Below are positions 44,209-53,108 of a stretch of 64,000 nucleotides of DNA, one piece after another. The stretch covers positions 1 through 64,000 of the forward strand of contig NZ_QTJU01000001.1 of the NCBI RefSeq assembly GCF_003412455.1. The letters run 5' to 3'. This DNA is from Deminuibacter soli. GTDB lineage: Bacteria; Bacteroidota; Bacteroidia; Chitinophagales; Chitinophagaceae. The notes under the pieces were generated by a model. That model ran no database searches. It worked only from the letters and a program-made list of their open reading frames with translations, and had not been told where the DNA came from. Within the stretch, counting starts at the first letter, position 1, and each line of letters begins with the position of its first letter. Both the position numbers and the translations under genes were made by a program.

Positions 44209-46203
44209 TTACTTCCGTTTTGCAAACTCGGCTTTCACGGTTTCGAGATGGTTGATGAACTTCTGTATATCGGCATCGTAGCCGTATTTGATATCGCTGA
44301 GCGTTTGTTCGTTTAAGTCAAGAAACATATACAGCGGCTGGGCGTTCAGGTTAAACTTACTCACTTCATAATCGAGGTTTTTCTCGCCGAGGTTTTCAAT
44401 TTTCCTGCCGTCTTTGCTGGTGTATTTCTCTTCTTCGGGCAATTCTGTTCTGTCATCCACATACAGGCTGATGATCACAAAATCTTTCTTCATGCGTTCC
44501 AGTACACCGGGATCTTTCCAAACGCTCTGTTCCATTTTACGGCAATTGGGGCACGAGTGGCCGGTAAAGTCGAGCATTACCGGTTTGTGCAAGGCTTTGG
44601 CAGCTGCCATGCCTTCTGCAAAATCAAAATATGCCTGCAGGCCAAAAGGCATATGCAACACATCGGTATACCGTTTAGGCGGTGCGGCAACAGTGCCCGA
44701 AGCATTGTCTTTTACAGCAGCAGGTGCAGCACCTATTTTGTATTGCAATTCATCCAGGTTAAAATCCTGCGTAGCGCTTGGCGGTAAAATACCACTCATG
44801 GCTTTCAGCGGTGCGCCCCACATGCCGGGTACCAGGTAAGTGGCAAATGAAAACGCTGCAATGGCCAGGAACAGGCGCGGTATGCTGATGTAAGGCAGGT
44901 CACTGTCGTGCGAGAATTTCAGTTTACCCAGTAAGTACAAACCGGTTAAAATGGCAAGCACTATCCACAACGCCAGGAACACTTCCCGGTCGAGCAGGTG
45001 CCAGCCGTAAATCAGGTCAACGTTGGATAGGAATTTCAAACCCAGCGCCAGCTCTACAAAGCCGAATACCACTTTCACACTGTTTAACCAGCCGCCGCTT
45101 CTGGGCAATGACTGCAGCATGGATGGGAACAAGGCAAACAAAGAGAATGGCAGTGCAAGGCCAACACTAAAACCAAACATCCCTACAATAGGCGCCAGTG
45201 AAATACCCTGCTTGCTGGTTTGTCCCAGTAAGGTGCCTACAATTGGGCCTGTACAGGAGAACGACACAATTACCAGCGTTAAAGCCATAAAAAATATACC
45301 TACTAAGCCGCCTTTACCTGCACGTTCATCTGCCTTATTGGCCCAGCTGCTGGGCAGGTTCAGCTCAAATGCTCCGAAAAATGAAATGGCGAACACCACG
45401 AATATCACAAAGAACAAGAGGTTGGAAACAGCGCTGGTGGCAATGGTATATAATACCGTATCCCCAAAAATGAGCGTAAGCAGCAACGTAGGGATGGTAT
45501 AGATAAGCATAATGGAAAGCGAATACCAGATAGCGTTACGTACACCTTGTTTCCTGCTACCGCTTTTTTTCAGGAAAAAGCTCACGGTAACCGGTATCAG
45601 CGGGAACACACAAGGGGTAAGCACGGCCACTAAACCGGTAACCAGGCAAAAAAGAAATACAGATAACAGTGATTTATCCTGGATATCGTTACCCGCCTTT
45701 GCAGCAGTGGTACCGCCGGCCTGCGGTGCAGTTGCTGCTGCGGCTTTTACTTTAACAGAAAACATTTCGCTGCCACTCGGGAAATCATCCCCGTTTTTGG
45801 CCAGCCAGTCAAAGTTGCCCTTTACTACAGCACTGTCGGCCGCGGAAATATGCAGCGGGTATACAAACGTTGCGCTGTCTGTAAAAAAGCGGATATCGCC
45901 GGCAGCTGCATCTTTTGCCTGCTGCAGTTTACCCTGCTGTGTGGCAGTATCGGCAGCATGCACATATTTCGCTGTTTTTACAGAATCGAAGTGAATGGCA
46001 GATACAAACGGATCGTCTGCATTCTGCTTGTTTACCGGGAACAGGGCAATGCCCTTGCTGATGCCGGTTTTTACAACCAGGTTAACCAGTGTATCGTTTA
46101 CACGGTTAACGGCAAAAGAAAACTGCACAGGCCTGGTATCCTGTGCAGCTGCTATAATGATACTACTGAATATGATAACGAATACCGCTAAAAATCGCTT
46201 CAT
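44209..46203 (-). CDS. dsbD: thiol:disulfide interchange protein DsbD
   Basis: 664 aa. Signal peptide MKRFLAVFVIIFSSIIIAAA, an N-terminal periplasmic DsbD-alpha-like domain (about 25-165), a central eight-helix membrane domain (about 185-470) with the redox Cys in VLTPCVFPLIPVTVS and FSCTGPIVGTLLG, and a C-terminal thioredoxin-like domain with FTGHSCPNCRKMEQSVW. It passes electrons from cytoplasmic thioredoxin to periplasmic thiol proteins. The next upstream gene on the same strand encodes a free DsbD-alpha-like protein, only 21 bases away. Confidence 0.93.
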   Translation of the reverse strand: MKRFLAVFVIIFSSIIIAAAQDTRPVQFSFAVNRVNDTLVNLVVKTGISKGIALFPVNKQNADDPFVSAIHFDSVKTAKYVHAADTATQQGKLQQAKDAAAGDIRFFTDSATFVYPLHISAADSAVVKGNFDWLAKNGDDFPSGSEMFSVKVKAAAATAPQAGGTTAAKAGNDIQDKSLLSVFLFCLVTGLVAVLTPCVFPLIPVTVSFFLKKSGSRKQGVRNAIWYSLSIMLIYTIPTLLLTLIFGDTVLYTIATSAVSNLLFFVIFVVFAISFFGAFELNLPSSWANKADERAGKGGLVGIFFMALTLVIVSFSCTGPIVGTLLGQTSKQGISLAPIVGMFGFSVGLALPFSLFALFPSMLQSLPRSGGWLNSVKVVFGFVELALGLKFLSNVDLIYGWHLLDREVFLALWIVLAILTGLYLLGKLKFSHDSDLPYISIPRLFLAIAAFSFATYLVPGMWGAPLKAMSGILPPSATQDFNLDELQYKIGAAPAAVKDNASGTVAAPPKRYTDVLHMPFGLQAYFDFAEGMAAAKALHKPVMLDFTGHSCPNCRKMEQSVWKDPGVLERMKKDFVIISLYVDDRTELPEEEKYTSKDGRKIENLGEKNLDYEVSKFNLNAQPLYMFLDLNEQTLSDIKYGYDADIQKFINHLETVKAEFAKRK

Positions 46204-46224
46204 CGGGTATATTTATGGGGGTAA

Positions 46225-46677
46225 TTACTGCAGCTTGATATCGAATGATTTGGTGGTAGGCGGCAAACACTGGCTGTCATCACACGCCATGTATTCCACA
46301 TTTCCGGCGATGTTGGTTTTTACATTGCCTTTCAGTTTCACTGTTTGCACAAAAACCACAGATTCGTAGTAATATTTTACGTCCACGCCAAAGTTCTGGT
46401 CATGGTCTACCTTTAAAGTACCCACTTCTTTTGCTTTGCCATCCATTGTTACCAGCGGGTTGCTTTTGAACGTTAATTTGGTAGGAATGGGGCCGCCGTC
46501 GGGTGTGGTTTGCGAATAAATGTGCCAGGGTTTGGCCATTACTGCAGTGACTGTTACTTCATACACTTTATCTGCCTTCTTTTTAGCCGCAAATGTCCAT
46601 TTAACCGGATCTTTTACCTGTGCCATTGCACCCAGCGTTACCAGCAGGGCTGCAAATAATAACCATGATTTTTTCAT
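46225..46677 (-). CDS. secreted DsbD alpha-domain-like protein
   Basis: About 150 aa. The start at 46677 gives the signal MKKSWLLFAALLVTLGAMAQ. The mature protein resembles the N-terminal substrate-binding domain of DsbD (KPWHIYSQTTPDGGPIPTKL, KYYYESVVFVQTVKL) and keeps the Cys pair in YMACDDSQCLPP, which would exchange electrons with DsbD. It precedes dsbD on the same strand and is probably a periplasmic partner that relays reducing power, or a duplicate of the DsbD domain. Confidence 0.85.
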   Translation of the reverse strand: MKKSWLLFAALLVTLGAMAQVKDPVKWTFAAKKKADKVYEVTVTAVMAKPWHIYSQTTPDGGPIPTKLTFKSNPLVTMDGKAKEVGTLKVDHDQNFGVDVKYYYESVVFVQTVKLKGNVKTNIAGNVEYMACDDSQCLPPTTKSFDIKLQ

Positions 46678-46918
46678 AATGTCATTTGTATGATAGTAAG
46701 AAAACTGAAAGACGAAAAAGTACAGCTGCACTTTGTTAATTCAGTCCTAAAACAGCAAATATTGCCGGTAAGTGGGGCATATTGCCGGCTGCGTGAAAAT
46801 AAGGGTTACCTGAACCCGGCACAAGCAGTTGCGTGTGAATTATTTGTATGCAGCCAACGGCACAGCATGCCCTGCCATACCAGGGCGTAAAGTTATACCG
46901 GATGGTCTAAAAAAAATG

Positions 46919-47899
46919 CTATTTTTTAATGAACGCCCAGTTATTGTAAATGTACACAGCCACGAGCGCCCAAAAAAACAGGGCCGGCAATAATGCCTTG
47001 CGCGGGTACAGGAACACGTTCGATGCAAAAGCACTGAGCGGCACAATGGCCAGCAAACCTGCCTCCCAGCCGCTGGCATAGGTTAAAAAGCCTACCGGCA
47101 CCAGTACCAGTACCGCCAGTAACAATACCGCCCAGTTTTTACGCACCTGTATTATCATGCGGTTGCTGTTGATATTCCAGATATACATACCGCTTAACCA
47201 CAAAAGCAATAGCAAACCCGCGGTGATGGACATAGCCAGCACATTGGTGGGCTTTTTTACATGCAGTTTCCATTGCGGCAGGTAATCCATTACATCGGCA
47301 AACTTGTCTTCCAGGTACAGGGCAGACAGCAGGAAGTAAAAAGGCGTTAATACGCCCAGCAGCAGTATAAACCATTCGTTGAGGCGGAAGGGGCGTAATA
47401 TGGCCAGCGCCATAAAACACAGCAGCACCACGCTGAATGTGGGATGGTAAAAAATAACCGTGCTGCCGGCAATAAGCCCGATATTGAAAATAATGGTTTT
47501 GGCATTGTTTGAATTGTACAGCTGCGTCATTTTATGCAGCAGCCATATAATAAGCGAATTGCAGATAAGCGCCGGGGTAATATGGTTCCATTCTGGTAAA
47601 AGCGCTGTAAGCAGCACATAGGCCATGGCCGTGGTAAATGCCTGACGCTGAAACATACGCAACTCGTTAAGTACATAGTTTAAACGCAGGGCCTGCACCA
47701 GTACCAGTATGTGGTACAATACCATCAGCACCACTTCGGGGAGGGTTTTGAGGTATACGAGCACATCGCTCACCAGGCCATCGCGCAGGTGTACCACCAC
47801 TTCGGGCGGGTCAATAAAAAAGTGAACATGCAGCGCAATGCTGAGCATTACAAGCCAGAAAATACTGGCCGAATATTTTTCCCGGAATAATGATACCAT
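46919..47899 (-). CDS. multi-pass membrane protein, probably DUF6427 family
   Basis: About 326 aa with nine to ten hydrophobic helices and no catalytic motif I can name. It opens MVSLFREKYSASIFWLVMLS and includes NEWFILLLGVLTPFYFLLSA in the middle and ends NWAFIKK. I associate this pattern with the DUF6427 membrane proteins of Bacteroidota, whose function is unknown. It lies 41 bases before the start of the next gene on the same strand, so it is probably in one transcript with the secreted protein upstream. Confidence 0.65.
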   Translation of the reverse strand: MVSLFREKYSASIFWLVMLSIALHVHFFIDPPEVVVHLRDGLVSDVLVYLKTLPEVVLMVLYHILVLVQALRLNYVLNELRMFQRQAFTTAMAYVLLTALLPEWNHITPALICNSLIIWLLHKMTQLYNSNNAKTIIFNIGLIAGSTVIFYHPTFSVVLLCFMALAILRPFRLNEWFILLLGVLTPFYFLLSALYLEDKFADVMDYLPQWKLHVKKPTNVLAMSITAGLLLLLWLSGMYIWNINSNRMIIQVRKNWAVLLLAVLVLVPVGFLTYASGWEAGLLAIVPLSAFASNVFLYPRKALLPALFFWALVAVYIYNNWAFIKK

Positions 47900-47940
47900 A
47901 CAAGTAGTCTGGAACACATAACCCTGAAAGCCGTTATGCG

Positions 47941-49464
47941 TTAGAATTCAATTTTTGCAAAGGAAACGTAATTTCGGTAATTAACCGGCAAAACCAGCTG
48001 GCGGCTTCCCACCTGTTTGGCAAAACGCGGCATAAAGTCGTACCCCTTGTCCAGGTTCTTAAAAGTGGGCGTACGCTTTACCACGCCTTCTGAGTTAATC
48101 GTTTGATCAGTGAGCAGCCAATCTCTTTTCTCCAGCAGGTTGAAAATGAAATGTACTTCCGAACCGGTGGTCATGGTGCCGTATCCCAGGAAGTTGTCGG
48201 TATTGTCATCGTACTGCGATTTGCGCACCACGTTGGCCCATTCCATTTTACCGGTGGTATCAAACGAAAGAATGGCAATGTTGTCAGAAAAATAACGGGT
48301 TACCTGGTAGCCAAAGTTATTGTAACGCCACCAGGGGTAGTAACCGCCGTATGGACTTGAGTAATAATAATAAGAGCTGTACGGACTGTAATATGGTGAG
48401 CCGAAGCCGTTCATATAATCCCAGCGGTTGTAGGGGCCAGAGCGTGCAGAAGTATACACCGATTCAGACGCAATTACATAACCGCCGTCTTTACGCATGA
48501 TAATATTGCTCAGGAAAAAGTCGTTGAACGCGGTTTTCATGCCGTTCTCGCTTTTGGCCTCGTTACGCAGCTGATCGCTGAGGGTATTGGCATTATTGTA
48601 AATGAGCTGACCGGTATTCTTATTCCACAGTGAGCAAAACAGTCCGTCTACATTGCCGCGTTTGCTTTTGCTGAAGAAAGAGGTAACCAGGTAATGTTTG
48701 TTGCTGTTGTCAACTTTCAACCGCAGATCGTCCATGTACAGCTTCATCAGGTCAATCTCCACATTGGTTACAGAATCTTCCATGGCCCTTTTGGTGTACA
48801 GTCCCAGGCGGTTGATATTATCGTTTTGTGAAGAACCGGTAGCCCGCAGGAAAGCGAAATCGCCATCATTGTCGAGCACAAATTCTGTCAGGAAGCTGTT
48901 TTTTTCTTCCATGGGTATTACCACGCGTGCACGGTGTACAGGTGTAAGTTCCTTATCAAACAGGCTCATGGTAACCGCATGGTAGCGTTCGTTCTTGGTG
49001 TTGATTTTTACCACACCTATGCGTTGCTTATCGTCACTGTTCAGCACCGTGTATATTTTTTTGCTGGCGCTGTAATTAATATTCGATGTATCCAGCTCAA
49101 TAGGCTCCCCTACTTTTTTGCCATCTGCATTAATTTTTAACGCCATGCAGTACACTACATTTCTGCGCTGGTACTGGTAAAAGAGGTAGAAATAATCCCG
49201 GTAGGCCAGGAAATCGGTTTGCAACAGGCGCTCGGGCAAGTTCAGCTTCTGCTTGTCAACCATTTTCATATCGTTGTCGTAGAGGGCGATAAAATGGTTG
49301 TCGCGGTATCCTTTATAGATAAGAATGTTGTCATTCATTTTCCCGATGATCTCAAAGTTGAGATTGCGGGCATCATCCCGGTCTGGCTCGGCATAGGTAA
49401 TCTTCTGCGAATGGGCAAGGGTTACCAGGAATAAACCGAAAAGAATAAAAAATGATTTTTTCAT
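47941..49464 (-). CDS. secreted protein with a Tyr-rich insert, unknown function
   Basis: About 507 aa after the start at 49464 (signal MKKSFFILFGLFLVTLAHSQ). The mature part has repeated beta-strand-like segments (ALYDNDMKMVDKQKLNLPER, GLYTKRAMEDSVTNVEIDLM), as in beta-propeller-like proteins of this phylum. Residues about 355-390 hold a striking stretch of Tyr, Ser, Pro and Gly (SPYYSPYSSYYYYSSPYGG, then PWWRYNNFGY). No known domain recognised. Probably periplasmic or surface-associated. Upstream of the DUF6427-like gene on the same strand. Confidence 0.7.
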   Translation of the reverse strand: MKKSFFILFGLFLVTLAHSQKITYAEPDRDDARNLNFEIIGKMNDNILIYKGYRDNHFIALYDNDMKMVDKQKLNLPERLLQTDFLAYRDYFYLFYQYQRRNVVYCMALKINADGKKVGEPIELDTSNINYSASKKIYTVLNSDDKQRIGVVKINTKNERYHAVTMSLFDKELTPVHRARVVIPMEEKNSFLTEFVLDNDGDFAFLRATGSSQNDNINRLGLYTKRAMEDSVTNVEIDLMKLYMDDLRLKVDNSNKHYLVTSFFSKSKRGNVDGLFCSLWNKNTGQLIYNNANTLSDQLRNEAKSENGMKTAFNDFFLSNIIMRKDGGYVIASESVYTSARSGPYNRWDYMNGFGSPYYSPYSSYYYYSSPYGGYYPWWRYNNFGYQVTRYFSDNIAILSFDTTGKMEWANVVRKSQYDDNTDNFLGYGTMTTGSEVHFIFNLLEKRDWLLTDQTINSEGVVKRTPTFKNLDKGYDFMPRFAKQVGSRQLVLPVNYRNYVSFAKIEF

Positions 49465-49591
49465 AGTGCTCATCGGCATAATTATTACTAACAAATGTAA
49501 GAATACAATATTGCTAACCATCAAATAACGCCAAAATGCCCCAGTTATTTACACAGTACGCCCTTAATTTTCACTGAATTCACCGCCGGAA

Positions 49592-49622
49592 TTGCGCCCG
49601 GTTTTAATTTCGCCTACATTTG
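49592..49622 (+). promoter_or_regulatory. promoter of kup
   Basis: TTG at 49592-49594, 20 bases, TACATTTG at 49615-49622: an excellent match to the Bacteroidota promoter. Expected start near 49629, about 30 bases before the GTG start codon. Confidence 0.75.
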
Positions 49623-49657
49623 TTAAACTTTTTTAGCATTTAATACAATATCTACAA

Positions 49658-51685
49658 GTGGCCAAGCACATCAATAAGGTATCAGCAGCCGGATTAATTA
49701 TAGCGTTAGGCATTATTTATGGCGATATAGGCACATCACCTTTGTATGTATTGAATGCCATCATCAACGGACGTGTTATCAGTGAAGACCTGATTCTCGG
49801 CTCTTTGTCGTGTATCATCTGGACCCTCACCCTGCAAACAACCGTGAAGTACGTAATACTTACCCTGAAGGCCGACAACAAGGGTGAAGGTGGCATTTTC
49901 AGTTTATACGCCCTGGTGCGGCGGCAAAAGAAATGGTTTGTATTCCCGGCCATTATCGGCGGCGCCTCCCTGCTCGCAGATGGTATGATTACCCCGCCCA
50001 TCTCCGTAACCTCTGCCATCGAGGGTTTAAAAATCATCCCGCAGTTTCATTCTATCCCGCAATCGACCATTGTAGCCATTGTGGTGGGTATCCTTATCAT
50101 GCTGTTCTTTTTACAGCAGTTTGGTACAGGTATTATTGGTAAGCTGTTCGGTCCGCTCATGTTTCTCTGGTTTATTATGCTGGCGGTGCTGGGCATGCTG
50201 CATATCAGTGACGATATCGGCATTTTCAAAGCACTGTCGCCCCATTATGCCATAAAACTGCTCACCGTTTATCCCAAAGGCTTCTGGATACTGGGCGCCG
50301 TGTTCCTGTGTACCACGGGTGCCGAAGCCCTTTACTCTGACCTGGGGCATGTAGGCAGAAGCAATATCCGCATTACCTGGGTGTTTGTGAAGGTGTGCCT
50401 TATCCTCAACTACCTGGGGCAAGGCGCCTGGCTGCTCACCAGGAAAGGCAATGTGTACGCCAACAGCGATCTGCTGGCAAAACCCGAATTTATGCTGCAC
50501 CATCCCGGTGCAACGGAGCTGAAGAGTGTATTCTACTCCATTATGCCCGAGAGTTTTATCTACATCGGCATTGTTATCGCCACCAGTGCAGCCATTATTG
50601 CCAGCCAGGCCCTGATCAGCGGTTCGTTTACCCTGGTGAGTGAGGCCCTGCGTTTGAACCTCTGGCCTAAAATGAAGATCAACTACCCTACCGAGGAAAA
50701 AGGCCAGCTGTTTATCCCGGGCATCAACACCCTGCTGTTTATCGGCTGTTTGGGTATTACGCTGTATTTCCAGTCTTCTTCCAACATGGAAGCAGCCTAT
50801 GGTATGGCCATTACGTTGTGTATGATCAGTACTTCTATCCTGTTTGCCAACTACCTGGTAGGCCGCAGGGTGCAGTCGTTCTGGATTTACCTGTACCTGG
50901 CCGTTTACCTTGCGATAGAAATCTCGTTCCTCATTGCCAACCTCGAGAAATTCCCGCACGGCGGTTTTGTAACGCTGATAGTAGGCGGTGCCCTGTTTGC
51001 GGTAATGTATGTATGGTTCCGCAGCCGCAAGATCAAAAACCGTTACGTGGAGTTTGTTCGGCTGGAACATTACCTGCCCATGATACAGGAGCTGAGTAAC
51101 GATAAATCGGTACCCAAATACGCCACCCACCTGGTGTACATGACCAGTGCCAATAACCCTAAGGAAATTGAGCACAAGATCATTTACTCTATTCTTAACA
51201 AGAAACCGAAACGCGCAGATATTTACTGGTTTGTACACGTAGATGTACTGGACGACCCGTATACCTGCGAGTACGTGGTGGATCATATTATACCGAACGA
51301 TATTATCCGTGTGGAATTCAGGCTGGGTTTCAGGGTTGAGCAGAAAATCAACCTCATGTTCCGTAAAGTGGTGGAAGACCTGGTAAACAACAAGGAAGTA
51401 AACATTACCAGCCGCTACGAAAGCCTGGAAAGAAACAATGTGGTAGGCGATTTCCAATTTATTGTGATGGAAAAATACCTCTCGAACGACAATGAGCTGC
51501 CGTTCCTGGAGCAGGTGATCATGCGTTTGTATTTCTGGCTGAAGGAAATAAGCCTAAGCGAGGAACGCGGCTTTGGACTTGACCCGAGTTTTGTAACGGT
51601 AGAAAAGTTCCCGCTGATTATTTCTCCCACACCCAGCATACCTTTGAAACGTGTGTTTACCGACAACTCAGATTTTGATTACTAA
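49658..51685 (+). CDS. kup: KUP-family potassium transporter
   Basis: 675 aa proton-coupled potassium importer. The signature GIIYGDIGTSPLYVLNAIIN is at residues 18-37 and about 12 membrane helices follow up to residue 450; the last 220 residues are a cytoplasmic domain. The start is GTG at 49658 (GTG GCC AAG); no ATG fits the conserved N-terminus MAKHINKVSAAGLII. It has its own promoter and terminator. Confidence 0.95.
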   Translation: MAKHINKVSAAGLIIALGIIYGDIGTSPLYVLNAIINGRVISEDLILGSLSCIIWTLTLQTTVKYVILTLKADNKGEGGIFSLYALVRRQKKWFVFPAIIGGASLLADGMITPPISVTSAIEGLKIIPQFHSIPQSTIVAIVVGILIMLFFLQQFGTGIIGKLFGPLMFLWFIMLAVLGMLHISDDIGIFKALSPHYAIKLLTVYPKGFWILGAVFLCTTGAEALYSDLGHVGRSNIRITWVFVKVCLILNYLGQGAWLLTRKGNVYANSDLLAKPEFMLHHPGATELKSVFYSIMPESFIYIGIVIATSAAIIASQALISGSFTLVSEALRLNLWPKMKINYPTEEKGQLFIPGINTLLFIGCLGITLYFQSSSNMEAAYGMAITLCMISTSILFANYLVGRRVQSFWIYLYLAVYLAIEISFLIANLEKFPHGGFVTLIVGGALFAVMYVWFRSRKIKNRYVEFVRLEHYLPMIQELSNDKSVPKYATHLVYMTSANNPKEIEHKIIYSILNKKPKRADIYWFVHVDVLDDPYTCEYVVDHIIPNDIIRVEFRLGFRVEQKINLMFRKVVEDLVNNKEVNITSRYESLERNNVVGDFQFIVMEKYLSNDNELPFLEQVIMRLYFWLKEISLSEERGFGLDPSFVTVEKFPLIISPTPSIPLKRVFTDNSDFDY

Positions 51686-51695
51686 CGATTAACAT

Positions 51696-51732
51696 AAAAA
51701 AGCCGGGCATCACACGATAACCGGCTTTTTTC
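51696..51732 (+). terminator. terminator after kup
   Basis: AAAAAGCCGG (51696-51705) pairs with CCGGCTTTTT (51721-51730), followed by T's. Only 14 bases remain before the rhodanese gene, so that gene depends on read-through or on a promoter inside this stretch. Confidence 0.85.
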
Positions 51733-51745
51733 TTTCAGCAACAAG

Positions 51746-52030
51746 ATGAAACAGATTAACGCGCAGGAGCTCAAAAACATGCTGGCGCAGCAGCAGCCCG
51801 TAATGCTGATAGATGTTCGCGAGCCCTTTGAACACGAAACATTCAATATCGGCGGCAAGCTGATACCCCTTGGCGATGTACTGCAGCAGTCGGCCGAAAT
51901 ACCGTTTGACCAACCGGTGATTGTGTATTGCCAGAAAGGCGTACGCAGCCAGCTGGCCATACAGCGCCTGGAAGAAAAGTTCGGCTATACCAACCTTATT
52001 AACCTGAGCGGCGGCGTAAGTGAATGGTAA
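51746..52030 (+). CDS. rhodanese-like domain protein
   Basis: 94 aa single rhodanese domain (MKQINAQELKNMLAQQQPVM). The catalytic Cys is in VIVYCQKGVRSQLAI and the start motif LIDVREPFEHETFNIGG is clear. Such proteins transfer sulfane sulfur or act in thiol redox balance. It lies between kup and oxyR with an independent hairpin in front. Confidence 0.88.
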   Translation: MKQINAQELKNMLAQQQPVMLIDVREPFEHETFNIGGKLIPLGDVLQQSAEIPFDQPVIVYCQKGVRSQLAIQRLEEKFGYTNLINLSGGVSEW

Positions 52031-52045
52031 CACTGCCCGGGTGAA

Positions 52046-52987
52046 TCAGGAAGCAACCGGTACAACGAGGTTCTTTTTGTTTTTCTTGATTTTATCGGGC
52101 ACGGCGCTGAGCAATACCTGCTTAAACGCCTCTACCAGCTTGCGTTTCACAAAATCGCGGTGCACTACCAGGCTCACCTCCCTTACAGGCGCAGGCTGTT
52201 TAAAATGGCGCAGGTTGCGAAGTTGTGCGGCCGACATATCCAGTGTGGCCAGCTCGGGCAAAATGGTGATGCCGTCATTCAGGTCTACCATGCGGCGCAG
52301 GGTTTCCAGGCTGCCGGCTTCATATTCAAAATGGCTGCCTTCCTTGGTGCTTTTGCGCAGCTCGCACAAGTTAATGATCTGCGAGCGGAAACAATGTCCT
52401 TCTTCCAGCAACCAGAGTTTGCCGGGATCAATATCTTTCGTTAATACATAGGTTTTATTGTATGCATCGTTGTGTTTTGACACGTACACCAGCATCTCTT
52501 CATAAAACAACACATCTTCCCGTATGCCCGCTTCATGCAGCGGTGTAACCAGCACACCGGCATCTATTTTACCTTCACGCAGCCTGGTGATGATGTTGGC
52601 GGTGGTGAGCTCATTGATCACCAGTTTCACCTGCGGAAACTTCTTTGTAAACAAGGGTACAAACAAGGGAATCAGGTACGGCGCAAGTGTAGGAATAATG
52701 CCGATGCGTATTTCCCCATTTACAATGCCTTTACGGGATTCTACCATTTCTATCAATCCGTCACGCTCGGCCAGTATGCGGCGGGCCTGCTCAATTACCT
52801 CGCTGCCTGCTTCAGTGGGCAGTACGGGTTGCTTGCTCCTGTCGAATAGTTTTACCCCCAGTTCTTCTTCCAGCTTCTGTATCTGCATGCTCAGCGTGGG
52901 CTGTGTTACATAACAGTGATTGGCTGCTTCTGCAAAATGCCGGTGTATGTCTACTGCTACAATATATTCCAGTTGTGTAAAGGTCAT
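52046..52987 (-). CDS. oxyR: LysR-type peroxide regulator OxyR
   Basis: 313 aa. N-terminal winged HTH (FAEAANHCYVTQPTLSMQIQ) and a C-terminal LysR substrate-type domain. The redox Cys pair is visible in LEEGHCFRSQIINLCEL: nine residues apart, the same spacing and surroundings as Cys199 and Cys208 of E. coli OxyR. A long Lys-rich tail ends the protein. It is divergent from katA, and the region between contains a dyad of the expected type. It should sense peroxide by disulfide formation and activate katA. Confidence 0.94.
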   Translation of the reverse strand: MTFTQLEYIVAVDIHRHFAEAANHCYVTQPTLSMQIQKLEEELGVKLFDRSKQPVLPTEAGSEVIEQARRILAERDGLIEMVESRKGIVNGEIRIGIIPTLAPYLIPLFVPLFTKKFPQVKLVINELTTANIITRLREGKIDAGVLVTPLHEAGIREDVLFYEEMLVYVSKHNDAYNKTYVLTKDIDPGKLWLLEEGHCFRSQIINLCELRKSTKEGSHFEYEAGSLETLRRMVDLNDGITILPELATLDMSAAQLRNLRHFKQPAPVREVSLVVHRDFVKRKLVEAFKQVLLSAVPDKIKKNKKNLVVPVAS

Positions 52988-52992
52988 AAACG

Positions 52993-53032
52993 ATCTATCA
53001 ATTTTATCTATGAGAATATAAAATTAATCGAT
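52993..53032. promoter_or_regulatory. dyad between oxyR and katA, likely OxyR operator
   Basis: ATCTATCAATTTTAT (52993-53007) and ATAAAATTAATCGAT (53018-53032) are inverted with 13 of 15 complementary positions around a 10-base centre. The AT-rich ATCTAT/ATCGAT ends recall the ATAG..CTAT half sites of OxyR. It lies 6 bases from the oxyR start codon and 77 bases before the katA ATG, so it could act on both genes. Confidence 0.6.
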
Positions 53033-53108
53033 TTGTACGATGCAGAAAAAAGTAAAACATTTGTACAGTAATAACGTCACAGTTTCCTCACTGATAAAAA
53101 ACGTCCCC

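Noticed and set aside
50111-51457. Long (448-codon) minus-strand open frame opposite kup
   Set aside because: It lies fully inside the well-supported kup gene, has His/Gln/Val-rich composition typical of an antisense frame and shows no motif.
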